From contig CAWAVG010000003.1 in the NCBI GenBank assembly GCA_963785425.1, forward strand, positions 1 to 64,000: DNA of 64,000 nucleotides, read 5' to 3'. The notes under the pieces were generated by a model that did no database searches, had not been told where the DNA came from, and worked only from the letters and a program-made list of their open reading frames with translations. The position numbers were made by a program, and so were the translations under genes. Source of the DNA: RYN-133 sp963785425 (GTDB lineage: Bacteria > Actinomycetota > Actinomycetes > Mycobacteriales > Jatrophihabitantaceae). This document shows positions 52,377 to 61,004 of this stretch, piece by piece; the stretch's first letter is position 1, and every line of letters begins with the position of its first letter.

Positions 52377-53726
52377 TCATTGTCCCAGACGGGCGGCAGC
52401 GGACGAGGCGGACGCGATGCAGGCCGGGATCCCGACACCGTCGAAGGCGGCGCCGCAGATCGCGAGGCCCGGCACCGCGGCGACAGCCGCGCGGATCCTC
52501 GCGACCCGGTCGAGATGACCCACCGCGTATTGCGGCAGACCGCCGCCCCACCGCGTCACGCCGGCACCCACGGGCTCGGCGTCGATGCCCAGCATCAGCT
52601 GCAACTCGTGCCGCACGAGCCCGACAAGGTCGGCGTCGGCACGCTGGAGCAGGTGCGCCTCGCCGGCGCGTCCGACCGACGCGCGCAGCAGGGTGAGGTC
52701 GCCGGCGTCGAGCGGCCACTTCTGCGACGAGATCGTGACCCCCTTGACGGCGAGTCCCTCGCGCGCGCCGACCAGCAGACCACTGCCGGACGGCAGCTCG
52801 ACGCCGTCGAACGCAAGCGTGATGATCGCGACGGAGGCGGTGTCGATCGCGGCCAGCTCGGCGGCGGCGTCGGGAGCGAGCTCGACGAGCATCCGCGCGG
52901 CCTTGGCCGGCGGCACCGCGACCACGACCTGCTCGGCCCGCAACGGGTAGGACGCGGGGGCCGCGCCGCAGTCGAGGGCGAACCCCGTGCCGTCGCGGCG
53001 TAGTGACCGCACCGTGACGCCGGTGCGTACCTCGAACCGTCCCGACCCCGCGAGGGCGATGGGCAGCTTCGCGAGGCCGCCGGGCAGCGAGGCGAACACC
53101 GGGGCGTCGGAGACCGGGGCGCGATCGATCACGTCGCGGGCGGCCTGCACCAGCGAGCCGCCCTGGCCGAGTGCCGCGGCGACCGGCGCCATGGTGGCGC
53201 GCACCGAGAGCGCGTCGGCGCGTCCGGCGTACACCCCGCCCAGCAGCGGTTCGACGAGGCGGTCGGCAACCTCGTTGCCGAGCCGCTCGCGCACGAGCGC
53301 ACCGACGGCGACGTCGTCCCCGGCGTCGAGCGGAGCCATCGGCCGCTCGGTCGGCTCGGCGGCGATGCGCTCGAGCGCGTGCTCGGTGAGGACGCCGGAT
53401 GCCCGGGCCGCCTCGACGTCGGTCGGAATGCCGAGCATCGTCCGCGCCGGCAGCGGATGCAGCGCTCCCCCGGCCCGCACCGACGCCGACGTCGTGAGCG
53501 GGGCGATCGGCTCGAGCCTCAATTCGCGCATCAGCGCGACGCCTTCGGGCCGACGGGCCAACATCGCCTCCGCCCCGACATCGACCCGTACCCCGGCGAC
53601 GGTGGCAGCCTGCAGCTTGCCGCCGATCACCGGTGCCGCTTCGAGCACGACCACCTCGGCACCGGCACCGGCCAGGGCCCAGGCCGCTGCCAGCCCGGAG
53701 ATCCCGCCCCCGACGACCGCGATCAC
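52377..53726 (-). CDS. hemY: Coproporphyrinogen III oxidase (HemY/HemG-type, FAD-dependent)
   Basis: 449 residues, undamaged, GTG 53,726. The Rossmann FAD loop is VIAVVGGGISGLAAAWALAG followed by AEVVVLEAAPVIGGKLQ. Substrate and membrane parts are VDVGAEAMLARRPEGVAL, DRLVEPLLGGVYAGRADALS and GVTISSQKWPLDAGDLTLLR. The C-terminal FAD motif is VPGLAICGAAFDGVGIPACI. In actinomycetes this enzyme oxidises coproporphyrinogen III to coproporphyrin III rather than protoporphyrinogen. It sits between hemE and hemQ. Confidence 0.93.
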   Translation of the reverse strand: MIAVVGGGISGLAAAWALAGAGAEVVVLEAAPVIGGKLQAATVAGVRVDVGAEAMLARRPEGVALMRELRLEPIAPLTTSASVRAGGALHPLPARTMLGIPTDVEAARASGVLTEHALERIAAEPTERPMAPLDAGDDVAVGALVRERLGNEVADRLVEPLLGGVYAGRADALSVRATMAPVAAALGQGGSLVQAARDVIDRAPVSDAPVFASLPGGLAKLPIALAGSGRFEVRTGVTVRSLRRDGTGFALDCGAAPASYPLRAEQVVVAVPPAKAARMLVELAPDAAAELAAIDTASVAIITLAFDGVELPSGSGLLVGAREGLAVKGVTISSQKWPLDAGDLTLLRASVGRAGEAHLLQRADADLVGLVRHELQLMLGIDAEPVGAGVTRWGGGLPQYAVGHLDRVARIRAAVAAVPGLAICGAAFDGVGIPACIASASSAAARLGQ

Positions 53727-53733
53727 CGGGTGG

Positions 53734-54747
53734 TCACAGTTGTTTGACGAGCTCGACGATCCGGGTCAGCACGTCGGGATCGGCGTCGGGCGGCACCCCG
53801 TGCCCGAGGTTGAAGATGTGCCCGGCGGCCGCGCGCCCCTCAGCGACGACGCGGCGCACCTCGGCGTCGAGCACGGTCCAGCCGGCCTGCAGGAGAGCCG
53901 GGTCGAGATTGCCCTGCACGACCGCACCCGGCCCGAGTCGGTGCGCCGCCTCGTCCAGCGGCACACGCCAGTCGACGCCGACCACATCGGCGCCGGCGCT
54001 GCGCATCGAGGCGAGCAGCTCGCCGGTGCCGACGCCGAAGTGGATGCGTGGCACCAGTCCGGCCAGCGGCTCCAGCACCGCCCGGCTGTGCGGCAGCACG
54101 TAGATCTCGTACTCGGCGCGCGACAGGCAGCCCGCCCACGAGTCGAACAGCTGCACCGCGCTCGCCCCGGCGTCGATCTGCACCCGCAGGAACTCGCGCG
54201 ACACCACGGCCAGGCGCTCGAGCAGGGCGTGCCACAGGTCGGGGTCGCCGTGCATGAGCGCCTTGGTGCGGGCGTGGTCCTTGGACGGTCCGCCCTCGAC
54301 GAGATAGGACGCCAGCGTGAACGGCGCGCCCGCGAATCCGATGAGCGGCACCTCGCCGAGCTCGGCGACCAGCGACCGCACGGCCGTCGTCACATACGGG
54401 ACGTCGGACGGGACGAGTTCGCGCAGCACGTCCAGGTCGGTCGAGGCGCGGATCGGCTTTTCTACGACCGGCCCGACACCGGCGACGATGTCGACGCCGA
54501 CGCCGATCGCGACGAGAGGCACGACGATGTCGGAGAAGAAGATCGCGGCGTCGACGCCGTGGCGGCGCACCGGCTGGAGGGTGATCTCGGTGATCAGCTC
54601 GGGGTCGCGGCAGGCGTCGAGCATCGCGGTGCCCGCCCGCAGGGCCCGGTACTCCGGCAGTGAACGCCCTGCCTGCCGCATGAACCAGACCGGCGGGCGG
54701 GAGCCCGGACGGCCGGTGGCGGCACGGACCAGCAGCGAGTCGGACAT
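53734..54747 (-). CDS. hemE: Uroporphyrinogen decarboxylase
   Basis: 337 residues, undamaged. Start MSDSLLVRAATGRPGSRPPV at 54,747 (ATG 54,756 also possible). It decarboxylates uroporphyrinogen III to coproporphyrinogen III. Signatures are PPVWFMRQAGRSLPEYRALR (the RQAGRxLPEYR motif, with Ser where Tyr is usual) and LIGFAGAPFTLASYLVEGG. The catalytic aspartate region is AIFFSDIVVPLVAIG, and the tyrosine/histidine end is AAGHIFNLGHGVPPDADPDV. First gene of the hemE-hemY-hemQ operon, with a 7-bp gap before hemY. Confidence 0.95.
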   Translation of the reverse strand: MSDSLLVRAATGRPGSRPPVWFMRQAGRSLPEYRALRAGTAMLDACRDPELITEITLQPVRRHGVDAAIFFSDIVVPLVAIGVGVDIVAGVGPVVEKPIRASTDLDVLRELVPSDVPYVTTAVRSLVAELGEVPLIGFAGAPFTLASYLVEGGPSKDHARTKALMHGDPDLWHALLERLAVVSREFLRVQIDAGASAVQLFDSWAGCLSRAEYEIYVLPHSRAVLEPLAGLVPRIHFGVGTGELLASMRSAGADVVGVDWRVPLDEAAHRLGPGAVVQGNLDPALLQAGWTVLDAEVRRVVAEGRAAAGHIFNLGHGVPPDADPDVLTRIVELVKQL

Positions 54748-54830
54748 CCCCGCCATCCTCCCACGCGGGTCGGCGCCGCCCCTCGGCGCGCCTGCCCGCG
54801 AACGTCGCTGGTGCGTGCGAATCTGGGGCC

Positions 54831-55034
54831 ATGTCCGCCATCGCCGAGTTCGCGCTGTTCGCGGCCGAGGACTGCCCGCTCTGCGGGCAGGTCGGCTCGA
54901 TGATCGTCCCGGGCGTGGGTGGCGAGGAACCCGACGCCGGTGCGGGCGCCGACACCTCCGAGCGCATGTGCCTCGACTGCGGGCTCGCCCTGTTCGTCGA
55001 TCCTGCGGCCGGCCCGGCCGTGCGGACCGCGTGA
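54831..55034 (+). CDS. Small zinc-ribbon-like protein of unknown function
   Basis: 67 residues, ATG 54,831, divergent from hemE. Two CxxC pairs (AAEDCPLCGQVG and SERMCLDCGLAL) 43 residues apart can form a zinc ribbon. The rest is acidic and Ala/Gly-rich. Its TGA is followed at once by the DUF3000 gene (GTGATG at 55,031-55,036), so the two are coupled. Not seen in any pathway I recognise. Confidence 0.55.
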   Translation: MSAIAEFALFAAEDCPLCGQVGSMIVPGVGGEEPDAGAGADTSERMCLDCGLALFVDPAAGPAVRTA

Positions 55035-55711
55035 TGCTGACACCGGTGTCCCCCGAAGCGAAACCGGCCGCCAAGATGGACGCTGTGAACGGTGGCCCGG
55101 GCGGTGGCTCCGGCGACGGGCCCGGGGGCGCACCCGGTGCGAGCACCGACCGTCCCGCGAGTGAGCAGGCACGTCCCGAGATCTTCCGCGCCGCCGTGGC
55201 CAGCCTGACCGGCACGGCGGTACGGCACGAGATCCGGGTCGAGCCGCTACGCCCGCCGCAACGGCTCGCCCCGTGGAGCTACGCGATCTCGGCCGACGTC
55301 CGCTCCCCCGACGGTGACGAGCTCGCGACCGGCCGGCTCGTGCTGTTGCACGACCCCGACGGTGTCGAGGCGTGGGACGGCGTGCTGCGCCTGGTCGCGT
55401 TCGCCTCCGCGGAGCTGGACCCGCAGATGGGCACCGATGAGATGCTTCCGGCGGTCGGCTGGAGCTGGCTGATCGACGCGCTGGACGAGCGGCATGCGGC
55501 CTACCGCGCCGCCGGCGGCACCGTCACGCAGACGACGTCCACGCGATTCGGTGACCTGGTCGGGCCGAAGACCGCGGTCGCGCTCGAACTCCGTGCGAGC
55601 TGGACGGCCGACACTGCGCAGATGGCGCCCCACCTGCAGGCCTTCGTCGACCTGCTCTGCCTGGCCGCCGGGCTGCCGCCCGAAGGCGTGACGATGCTGT
55701 CGCCGCCCTGA
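55034..55711 (+). CDS. DUF3000 domain protein
   Basis: 225 residues, undamaged. The Gly/Pro-rich first 45 residues (VNGGPGGGSGDGPGGAPGAS) are followed by the DUF3000 core: RPEIFRAAVASLTGTAVRHE, LAPWSYAISADVRSPDGDEL, TGRLVLLHDPDGVEAWDGVL, TDEMLPAVGWSWLIDALDER and SWTADTAQMAPHLQAFVDLL. DUF3000 lies beside hemE and rnd in many actinomycetes, as here, but has no assigned function. GTG 55,031, ATG 55,034 and ATG 55,076 are possible starts. Confidence 0.88.
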   Translation: MLTPVSPEAKPAAKMDAVNGGPGGGSGDGPGGAPGASTDRPASEQARPEIFRAAVASLTGTAVRHEIRVEPLRPPQRLAPWSYAISADVRSPDGDELATGRLVLLHDPDGVEAWDGVLRLVAFASAELDPQMGTDEMLPAVGWSWLIDALDERHAAYRAAGGTVTQTTSTRFGDLVGPKTAVALELRASWTADTAQMAPHLQAFVDLLCLAAGLPPEGVTMLSPP

Positions 55712-55712
55712 G

Positions 55713-57011
55713 GTGTCCGCGACCGACGACACCGCCGATCAGCGCGCGGCCGGTGCCCCCGAGGATGCCGTTCCGCCCGCAGCCCCCGAACCCGTAGCAA
55801 CCGAACCGCCGGTTCCGCAGACTCCGCTGCTGCGTGAGCCCGCCGACGGCGTGCCCGACCCCATCGAGTCGGCCGAGCGGCTCGCGGCCGTTGTGGCCAC
55901 AATGCGGGCGGCGTCGGGGCCGGTCGCCGTCGACGCCGAGCGCGCGTCGGGCTACCGGTACAGCCAGCGCGCCTATCTCGTCCAGCTGCGCCGTGACGGC
56001 GCCGGCACCGCGCTGATCGACCCGGTGGCGCTACCCGCGCTCACCACGCTGAACGAGGCGCTCGCCGACGCGGAATGGATCCTGCACGCCGCCAATCAGG
56101 ACCTCGCCTGCCTGGCCGAGGTCGGCCTGCACCCGCGCCGCCTGTTCGACACCGAACTCGCAGGGCGGCTGCTCGGCGACGAGCGGGTCGCGCTGGGCAC
56201 GATGGTCGAGCAACACCTCGGCGTGCGGCTCGAGAAGGGCCACTCAGCCGACGACTGGTCGACACGGCCGCTGCCGCGGTCGTGGCTCGTCTATGCCGCC
56301 CTGGACGTCGAGTTGCTGATCGCGCTGCGTGACACGCTCGCCGACCTGCTGGCGGCCGCCGGCAAGGACGAGTGGGCGGCCCAGGAGTTCGAGGCCGTCC
56401 GCACCGCACCGCCGACCCCGCCGCGGGTCGATCCGTGGCGGCGCACGTCCGGTATCCACAAGCTGCGTAACCGCCGTCAGCTCGCCGTCGTCCGGTCGCT
56501 CTGGTACGAACGCGACTCCCTCGCCGCGCAGCGCGATGTCGCGCCCGGCCGGGTACTTCCCGATGCCGCGATCATCGACGCCGCGACGACGCTGCCGAAG
56601 CGCTCCGCCGACCTGGCCGCCCTACGCATCTTCAGCGGACCTCGCCAGCGGCGCCAGCTCGGCCGCTGGTTCGGCGCGGTCGAAGCCGCGCTCGAACTGC
56701 CCGAGGGCGATCTGCCGCCCGTGACGAGCGGCAGCGGCGACTCGATCCCGCCCTCGTCGCGATGGCGCGACCGCGACCCCGAGGCCGCGGCCCGGTTGGC
56801 CCGCGGCCGCGAGCTCATCACGGCACTGTCCGAGCAACATCAGGTGCTGGCGCAGAACCTGCTCGCCTCCGACGTCCTGCGCCGTGCCGCGTGGCAGCCG
56901 CCGGCGCCCTTGGACGAGACCGCGGTGCGTGAGCACCTGGCCCGCCACGGGGCGCGTCCGTGGCAGATCGACCTCACCGCCGCCGGCCTCGTCGAAGCCC
57001 TCGCCGACTGA
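55713..57011 (+). CDS. rnd: Ribonuclease D-like 3'-5' exonuclease
   Basis: 432 residues, undamaged, GTG 55,713 directly after DUF3000. The acidic N-terminal extension (VPPAAPEPVATEPPVPQTPL) is disordered. DEDD exonuclease: SGPVAVDAERASGYRYSQRA (D-x-E), WILHAANQDLACLAEVGLHP (second Asp region) and SWLVYAALDVELLIALRDTL (Y-x3-D). Two HRDC-like helical regions follow (WYERDSLAAQRDVAPGRVLP, LPKRSADLAALRIFSGPRQR). It trims tRNA and other structured RNA 3' ends in E. coli; the same is inferred here. Confidence 0.93.
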   Translation: MSATDDTADQRAAGAPEDAVPPAAPEPVATEPPVPQTPLLREPADGVPDPIESAERLAAVVATMRAASGPVAVDAERASGYRYSQRAYLVQLRRDGAGTALIDPVALPALTTLNEALADAEWILHAANQDLACLAEVGLHPRRLFDTELAGRLLGDERVALGTMVEQHLGVRLEKGHSADDWSTRPLPRSWLVYAALDVELLIALRDTLADLLAAAGKDEWAAQEFEAVRTAPPTPPRVDPWRRTSGIHKLRNRRQLAVVRSLWYERDSLAAQRDVAPGRVLPDAAIIDAATTLPKRSADLAALRIFSGPRQRRQLGRWFGAVEAALELPEGDLPPVTSGSGDSIPPSSRWRDRDPEAAARLARGRELITALSEQHQVLAQNLLASDVLRRAAWQPPAPLDETAVREHLARHGARPWQIDLTAAGLVEALAD

Positions 57012-57016
57012 CCGCC

Positions 57017-57069
57017 TCTGGTATCGACCGACCAGAAATCGGCGCGATTCTTGCCGGTTCGGTACCAGA
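57017..57069. terminator. Imperfect stem-loop between convergent rnd and histidine kinase
   Basis: TCTGGTATCGACC (57,017-57,029) pairs with GGTTCGGTACCAGA (57,056-57,069), allowing G-U pairs and one mismatch. It fills the gap between the rnd stop (57,011) and the kinase stop (57,079). Confidence 0.5.
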
Positions 57070-57078
57070 AGGGGGTGG

Positions 57079-58287
57079 TCAGCCCGCGACGGGGAGGCGT
57101 TCGCCGGCGCCCGCGTTCACCGGAGCCGCGGTCGTGACGCGGTAGCGCGGCAACTCGATGCGGATCGCCAGGCCACCGAACGGCGGGGCGGCCGCCTGCA
57201 GCTTGCCGTGATGCGCGTCGACGATCAGCCGCACGATCGCCAGCCCCAGCCCGGCGCCGCGCGTGGCGGTGCGCACCCGGCCACCGCGGCGGAACGGTTC
57301 GAACAGCGCCTCGACGTCGGCCGAGGCGATCAGGGCACCACCGTTGGCCACGTGCAGCCAGACCCGTTCGGCCGTCTGTCCCGTCGTGATCCGCAGCCAG
57401 CCGTTCGGGACGTTGTGGCGGATCGCGTTCTCGACGAGGTTGCCGATCAGCCGCTCCAGCAGGCGCGGGTCACCGAGGGTGACCGCCGACTCGATCTCGG
57501 GCTCGATCGACACACCCTTGTCCTGCGCCTCGGCCGACACGGCATCGACCACGCTCGGGATGAGCTTGGACAGGTCGACCGCCTCGTGCACCTCGAGGTC
57601 GCCGCTCTCGACAGCCTGCAACCGGGCGAGCGTGAGCAGCGACGTGACCAGGCGCTGGGCGCGTTCGGTCGCGCTCGCGACGACCTCGCCCATCCGCCGC
57701 AGTTCGGCGACGTCGGCGTCCGGGTCGGACAACGTCACCTCGAGCTCGGTGCGGATCACCGCCAGTGGGGTGCGCAGCTCGTGGGAGGCATTGGCGACGA
57801 ACAGCCGCTGGCTGTCGAAGGCGGCGTCGAGGCGGCCGAGCATCTGGTCGAAGGTGTCGGCGAGCTCGCGCAGCTCGTCGTCCGGGCCGCCCAGGTTGAT
57901 CCGCTGGTCGAGGGTCTCGGTCGACAGCGCCCGCGCCGTCTGGGTCAGCTTGGCGATCGGACGCAGCGCCTGCTTGGCCAGCAGGTAACCGCCGATCGTC
58001 CCGATGATCACGACGATGCCGAAGAAGATGATCCCGGCCTTGAACAGGTAGCCCTGCACGGTGCTACGGACCGTTTCGCCGAGCTGCTGCGGATCGACCG
58101 GCACCCACTTGCCGTGCTTGTCCAAATACCGCAGATTGCCGAAGGACTGGCGGAACAGCGGGACGTGCGAGATCGCCCGGTCCAGCAGGACGATCGAGGT
58201 GAAAAGGAGCGAAATACCTACGAGAAGGACGAGTCCGCCGTACAGCAGCGCCATGCGAAGGCGCAACGTAGGACGGAACAGCGCCAC
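57079..58287 (-). CDS. Sensor histidine kinase (HAMP type)
   Basis: 402 residues, undamaged. Two membrane helices (MALLYGGLVLLVGISLLFTS, KAGIIFFGIVVIIGTIGGYL) flank a short sensor of about 55 residues. HAMP is AKQALRPIAKLTQTARALST. The H box is VANASHELRTPLAVIRTELE (phospho-His), the N box LIGNLVENAIRHNVPNGWLR, with G-box VANGGALIASADV and GAGLGLAIVRLIVDAHHGKL. The F box is FEPFRRGG. It resembles CutS-like kinases. Start GTG 58,287 overlaps the response-regulator stop by one base. Confidence 0.92.
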   Translation of the reverse strand: MALFRPTLRLRMALLYGGLVLLVGISLLFTSIVLLDRAISHVPLFRQSFGNLRYLDKHGKWVPVDPQQLGETVRSTVQGYLFKAGIIFFGIVVIIGTIGGYLLAKQALRPIAKLTQTARALSTETLDQRINLGGPDDELRELADTFDQMLGRLDAAFDSQRLFVANASHELRTPLAVIRTELEVTLSDPDADVAELRRMGEVVASATERAQRLVTSLLTLARLQAVESGDLEVHEAVDLSKLIPSVVDAVSAEAQDKGVSIEPEIESAVTLGDPRLLERLIGNLVENAIRHNVPNGWLRITTGQTAERVWLHVANGGALIASADVEALFEPFRRGGRVRTATRGAGLGLAIVRLIVDAHHGKLQAAAPPFGGLAIRIELPRYRVTTAAPVNAGAGERLPVAG

Positions 58288-58994
58288 TACTCGATCCCGT
58301 CTCCCGTGCCGGCGGTGGCGGGCGCGGCGACCACCCCGGGATCGATCCGGTACCCCGAACCGACCACCGTGTCGATGATCGCCGGCTCACCCAGCTTGCG
58401 TCTCAAGGTCATCATCGTCACTCGGACCGTCGTCGTGAAGGGGTCCGCGTTCTCGTCCCACACCCGGTCGAGCAACTCCTCGCTGCTCACCACCGCCCCC
58501 TGCGCCGTCAGCAGCGTCTCGAGAACGCCGAACTCCTTGCGCGTGAGTTCGATGAGCTCGCCGTGACGGGTGACGGTGCGCTTGGCCGGATCGAGCTCGA
58601 TGTCCGCCGCGGTGAGCACGGGCGGTGCGGCCGGTGTCGTGCGCCGGCCGAGCGCGCGCACACGCGCCACGAGCTCGGCGAACGCGAACGGCTTGGGCAG
58701 GTAGTCGTCGGCGCCGAGGGCCAGCCCGGCGACCTTGTCCTCGACCGTGCCGCTGGCTGTGAGCATCATCACACGGGTCAGGATGCCTTCGTCGGTGAGT
58801 TTTCGGCAGATCTCGTCGCCCGACATCCCCGGCAGGTCGCGGTCGAGGACCACGACGTCGTAGCGGGTCAGCGACGCCTTGCGGTACCCGTCGTCACCAT
58901 CGGTGGCCACGTCGACGGCCATGCCCTCACGCCGCAGGCCGCGCGCCACGGCCTCCGCAAGCTGTACTTCGTCCTCTACAACGAGGATGCGCAT
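58287..58994 (-). CDS. OmpR-family response regulator
   Basis: 235 residues, undamaged. The receiver has acidic pair VVEDEVQLAEAVARGLRREG, phospho-acceptor D51 in YDVVVLDRDLPGMSG, T in MMLTASGTVEDKVAGLALGA and K in DDYLPKPFAFAELVARVRAL. The wing-helix output domain is FGVLETLLTAQGAVVSSEEL, DENADPFTTTVRVTMMTLRR and VVGSGYRID. ATG 58,994 overlaps the dxs stop (TAATG), and it is followed by the kinase. dxs, regulator and kinase may therefore form one transcript. Confidence 0.94.
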   Translation of the reverse strand: MRILVVEDEVQLAEAVARGLRREGMAVDVATDGDDGYRKASLTRYDVVVLDRDLPGMSGDEICRKLTDEGILTRVMMLTASGTVEDKVAGLALGADDYLPKPFAFAELVARVRALGRRTTPAAPPVLTAADIELDPAKRTVTRHGELIELTRKEFGVLETLLTAQGAVVSSEELLDRVWDENADPFTTTVRVTMMTLRRKLGEPAIIDTVVGSGYRIDPGVVAAPATAGTGDGIE

Positions 58995-60976
58995 TACTGT
59001 CCTCCCTCAACAGGGACATCATTGTCCGGGCTCCCGCTGGTGCGGGACGTGTCCGGAGCTGGGCGAGGTGCCGGGACGTGATCGTCCGGGTCGTTAAGGG
59101 GACAAACGAGGACAGCCCACTCGACGATGCGGCGGCCGAGATCCTGGCCGGTGAGCCCGGCCCAGGATTTGACATCGGGCACCGCGCCGTGGTCGGGGAA
59201 CTGCGCCGGGACGCCGACCTGGTGCACCGGGGTGGTCAGGCCCGCAGCGGCTGCAGCCTGCGCGATGCGCGAGCCGACCCCGCCGGTCTGGCTGCCGTCC
59301 TCGACGGTGACGACGAGCTGGGCCTGCCGGGCCATCCGCAGCAGCTGCTGCGGCACCGGCGTGACCCAGCCCGGGTCGACCACACGCACAGTGAACCCGG
59401 CGCCGCGGGCGGCCTCGGCGGCGGCGAGCGCGTCGGTCGCGGTGGCGCCGACGGCAACCAGCAGGATGTCGACCTCGCCCCGGCCGTCCTCGGCGAGGAC
59501 GTCGAGCCCGCCGTCGGAGCGCACCGCGGGGATGTCGGCGGTGAGCGGCGTCTTGGGGAACCGGACGACCGTGGGCCCGTCGTTCCAGGCCACGGCATCA
59601 CGAAGCTGCCCGCGCAGCCGGGTCTCGTCGCGCGGCGCGGCGATCCGGATGCCGGGCACGACGCCGAGGATGGCGAGATCCCAGACACCGTTGTGGGACG
59701 GACCGTCGTCGCCGGTGATACCGGCGCGGTCGAGGACGAACGTGACCGCCAGCCGGTGCAGCGCGACGTCGAGGAGCACCTGGTCGAACGCGCGATTGAG
59801 GAACGTGGCGTAGAGGGCGACCACCGGGTGCAGACCGCCCGACGCGAGCCCGGCTGCGGACGTCACGGCGTGCTGCTCGGCGATGCCGACGTCGAAGGTG
59901 CGCTGCGGGAAGCGGCGGCTGAACTCGCCGAGCCCGGTCGGCTCGCACATGGCGGCGGTGATCGCGACGATGTCGTGCCGTTGCTCGCCCAGGCGCACCA
60001 GCTCGTCGCCGAAGACGTTGGTCCACGTGCGGCCGGAGCTCGCCAGCGCGACGCCGGTCTCGGGATCGAAGCCACGCGACTGGTGCATCTGGTCGGCCTG
60101 GTCGTTCTCGGCCGGCGCGTAGCCGTACCCCTTGCGGGTCACGCAGTGGACGATGACCGGGCCGTCGAAGCCGCGCGCGAGGGCGAAACTGGCATCGAGC
60201 GCCTCGACGTCGTGCCCGTCGACCGGACCGAGGTACTTCAGCCCCAAGTCCTCGAACAGCCCCTGCGGAGAGACGAGGTCCTTGATACCGCGCTTCACAC
60301 CGTGCAGGGCGTCGTAGAGCGGCGCCCCGACGACCGGCGTGCGCTCCAGCGCGCCGCGCACCCGCCCGAGCATCTTCTCGTAGCCCGGACGCAGGCGCAG
60401 CTTCGCCAGTTGCTCGGCGAGCCCGCCGATGGTCGGCGAATAGGAACGCCCGTTGTCGTTGACGACGATGATGACCGGTCGACCGCCGGCGGCGATGTTG
60501 TTCAACGCCTCCCAGCACATTCCGCCGGTCAGGGCGCCGTCGCCGACGACCGCGATGACCGGACGGCGTTCGCCGCGGATGTCGAACGCCTTCGCCAGCC
60601 CGTCCGCGTAGGACAGGGCCGTCGAGGCGTGCGAGTTCTCGATCCAGTCGTGGCGGCTCTCGGCGCGGCTCGGGTAGCCGGACAGGCCACCGGTCTGGCG
60701 CAGGGTCGGGAACTGCTCGGCGCGGCCGGTGAGGATCTTGTGGACGTAGGCCTGGTGGCCCACGTCGAACAGCACCGGCTCGGTGGGCGAGTCGAAGCTG
60801 CGGTGCAGCGCGAGCGTCAGTTCGACGGCGCCGAGATTCGGGCCGAGGTGGCCGCCGGTGCGCGACACCGTCTGCACCAGCAGATCGCGGATCTCGGCAG
60901 CGAGCAGAGTGAGTTCCTCGCGGCTCAGGCCGCGCAGGTCGGCAGGTGAGTGCACCCCGCCCAGCACGTCACTCAT
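58994..60976 (-). CDS. dxs: 1-deoxy-D-xylulose-5-phosphate synthase
   Basis: 660 residues, undamaged, ATG 60,976 (MSDVLGGVHSPADLRGLSRE). First enzyme of the non-mevalonate isoprenoid route: pyruvate plus glyceraldehyde 3-phosphate to DXP. The thiamine diphosphate site is VIAVVGDGALTGGMCWEALN with NDNGRSYSP (GDG-x-N). GHLGPNLGAVELTLALHRSF, TFDVGIAEQHAVTSAAGLAS and FVLDRAGITGDDGPSHNGVW are conserved. The C-terminal transketolase domain ends AQFPDHGAVPDVKSW, with an extra disordered tail of about 50 residues (VPAPRPAPDTSRTSGSPDND). Confidence 0.96.
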   Translation of the reverse strand: MSDVLGGVHSPADLRGLSREELTLLAAEIRDLLVQTVSRTGGHLGPNLGAVELTLALHRSFDSPTEPVLFDVGHQAYVHKILTGRAEQFPTLRQTGGLSGYPSRAESRHDWIENSHASTALSYADGLAKAFDIRGERRPVIAVVGDGALTGGMCWEALNNIAAGGRPVIIVVNDNGRSYSPTIGGLAEQLAKLRLRPGYEKMLGRVRGALERTPVVGAPLYDALHGVKRGIKDLVSPQGLFEDLGLKYLGPVDGHDVEALDASFALARGFDGPVIVHCVTRKGYGYAPAENDQADQMHQSRGFDPETGVALASSGRTWTNVFGDELVRLGEQRHDIVAITAAMCEPTGLGEFSRRFPQRTFDVGIAEQHAVTSAAGLASGGLHPVVALYATFLNRAFDQVLLDVALHRLAVTFVLDRAGITGDDGPSHNGVWDLAILGVVPGIRIAAPRDETRLRGQLRDAVAWNDGPTVVRFPKTPLTADIPAVRSDGGLDVLAEDGRGEVDILLVAVGATATDALAAAEAARGAGFTVRVVDPGWVTPVPQQLLRMARQAQLVVTVEDGSQTGGVGSRIAQAAAAAGLTTPVHQVGVPAQFPDHGAVPDVKSWAGLTGQDLGRRIVEWAVLVCPLNDPDDHVPAPRPAPDTSRTSGSPDNDVPVEGGQ

Positions 60977-61004
60977 AGCCGCCAGAGTACGGGCAACACG
61001 CTGT

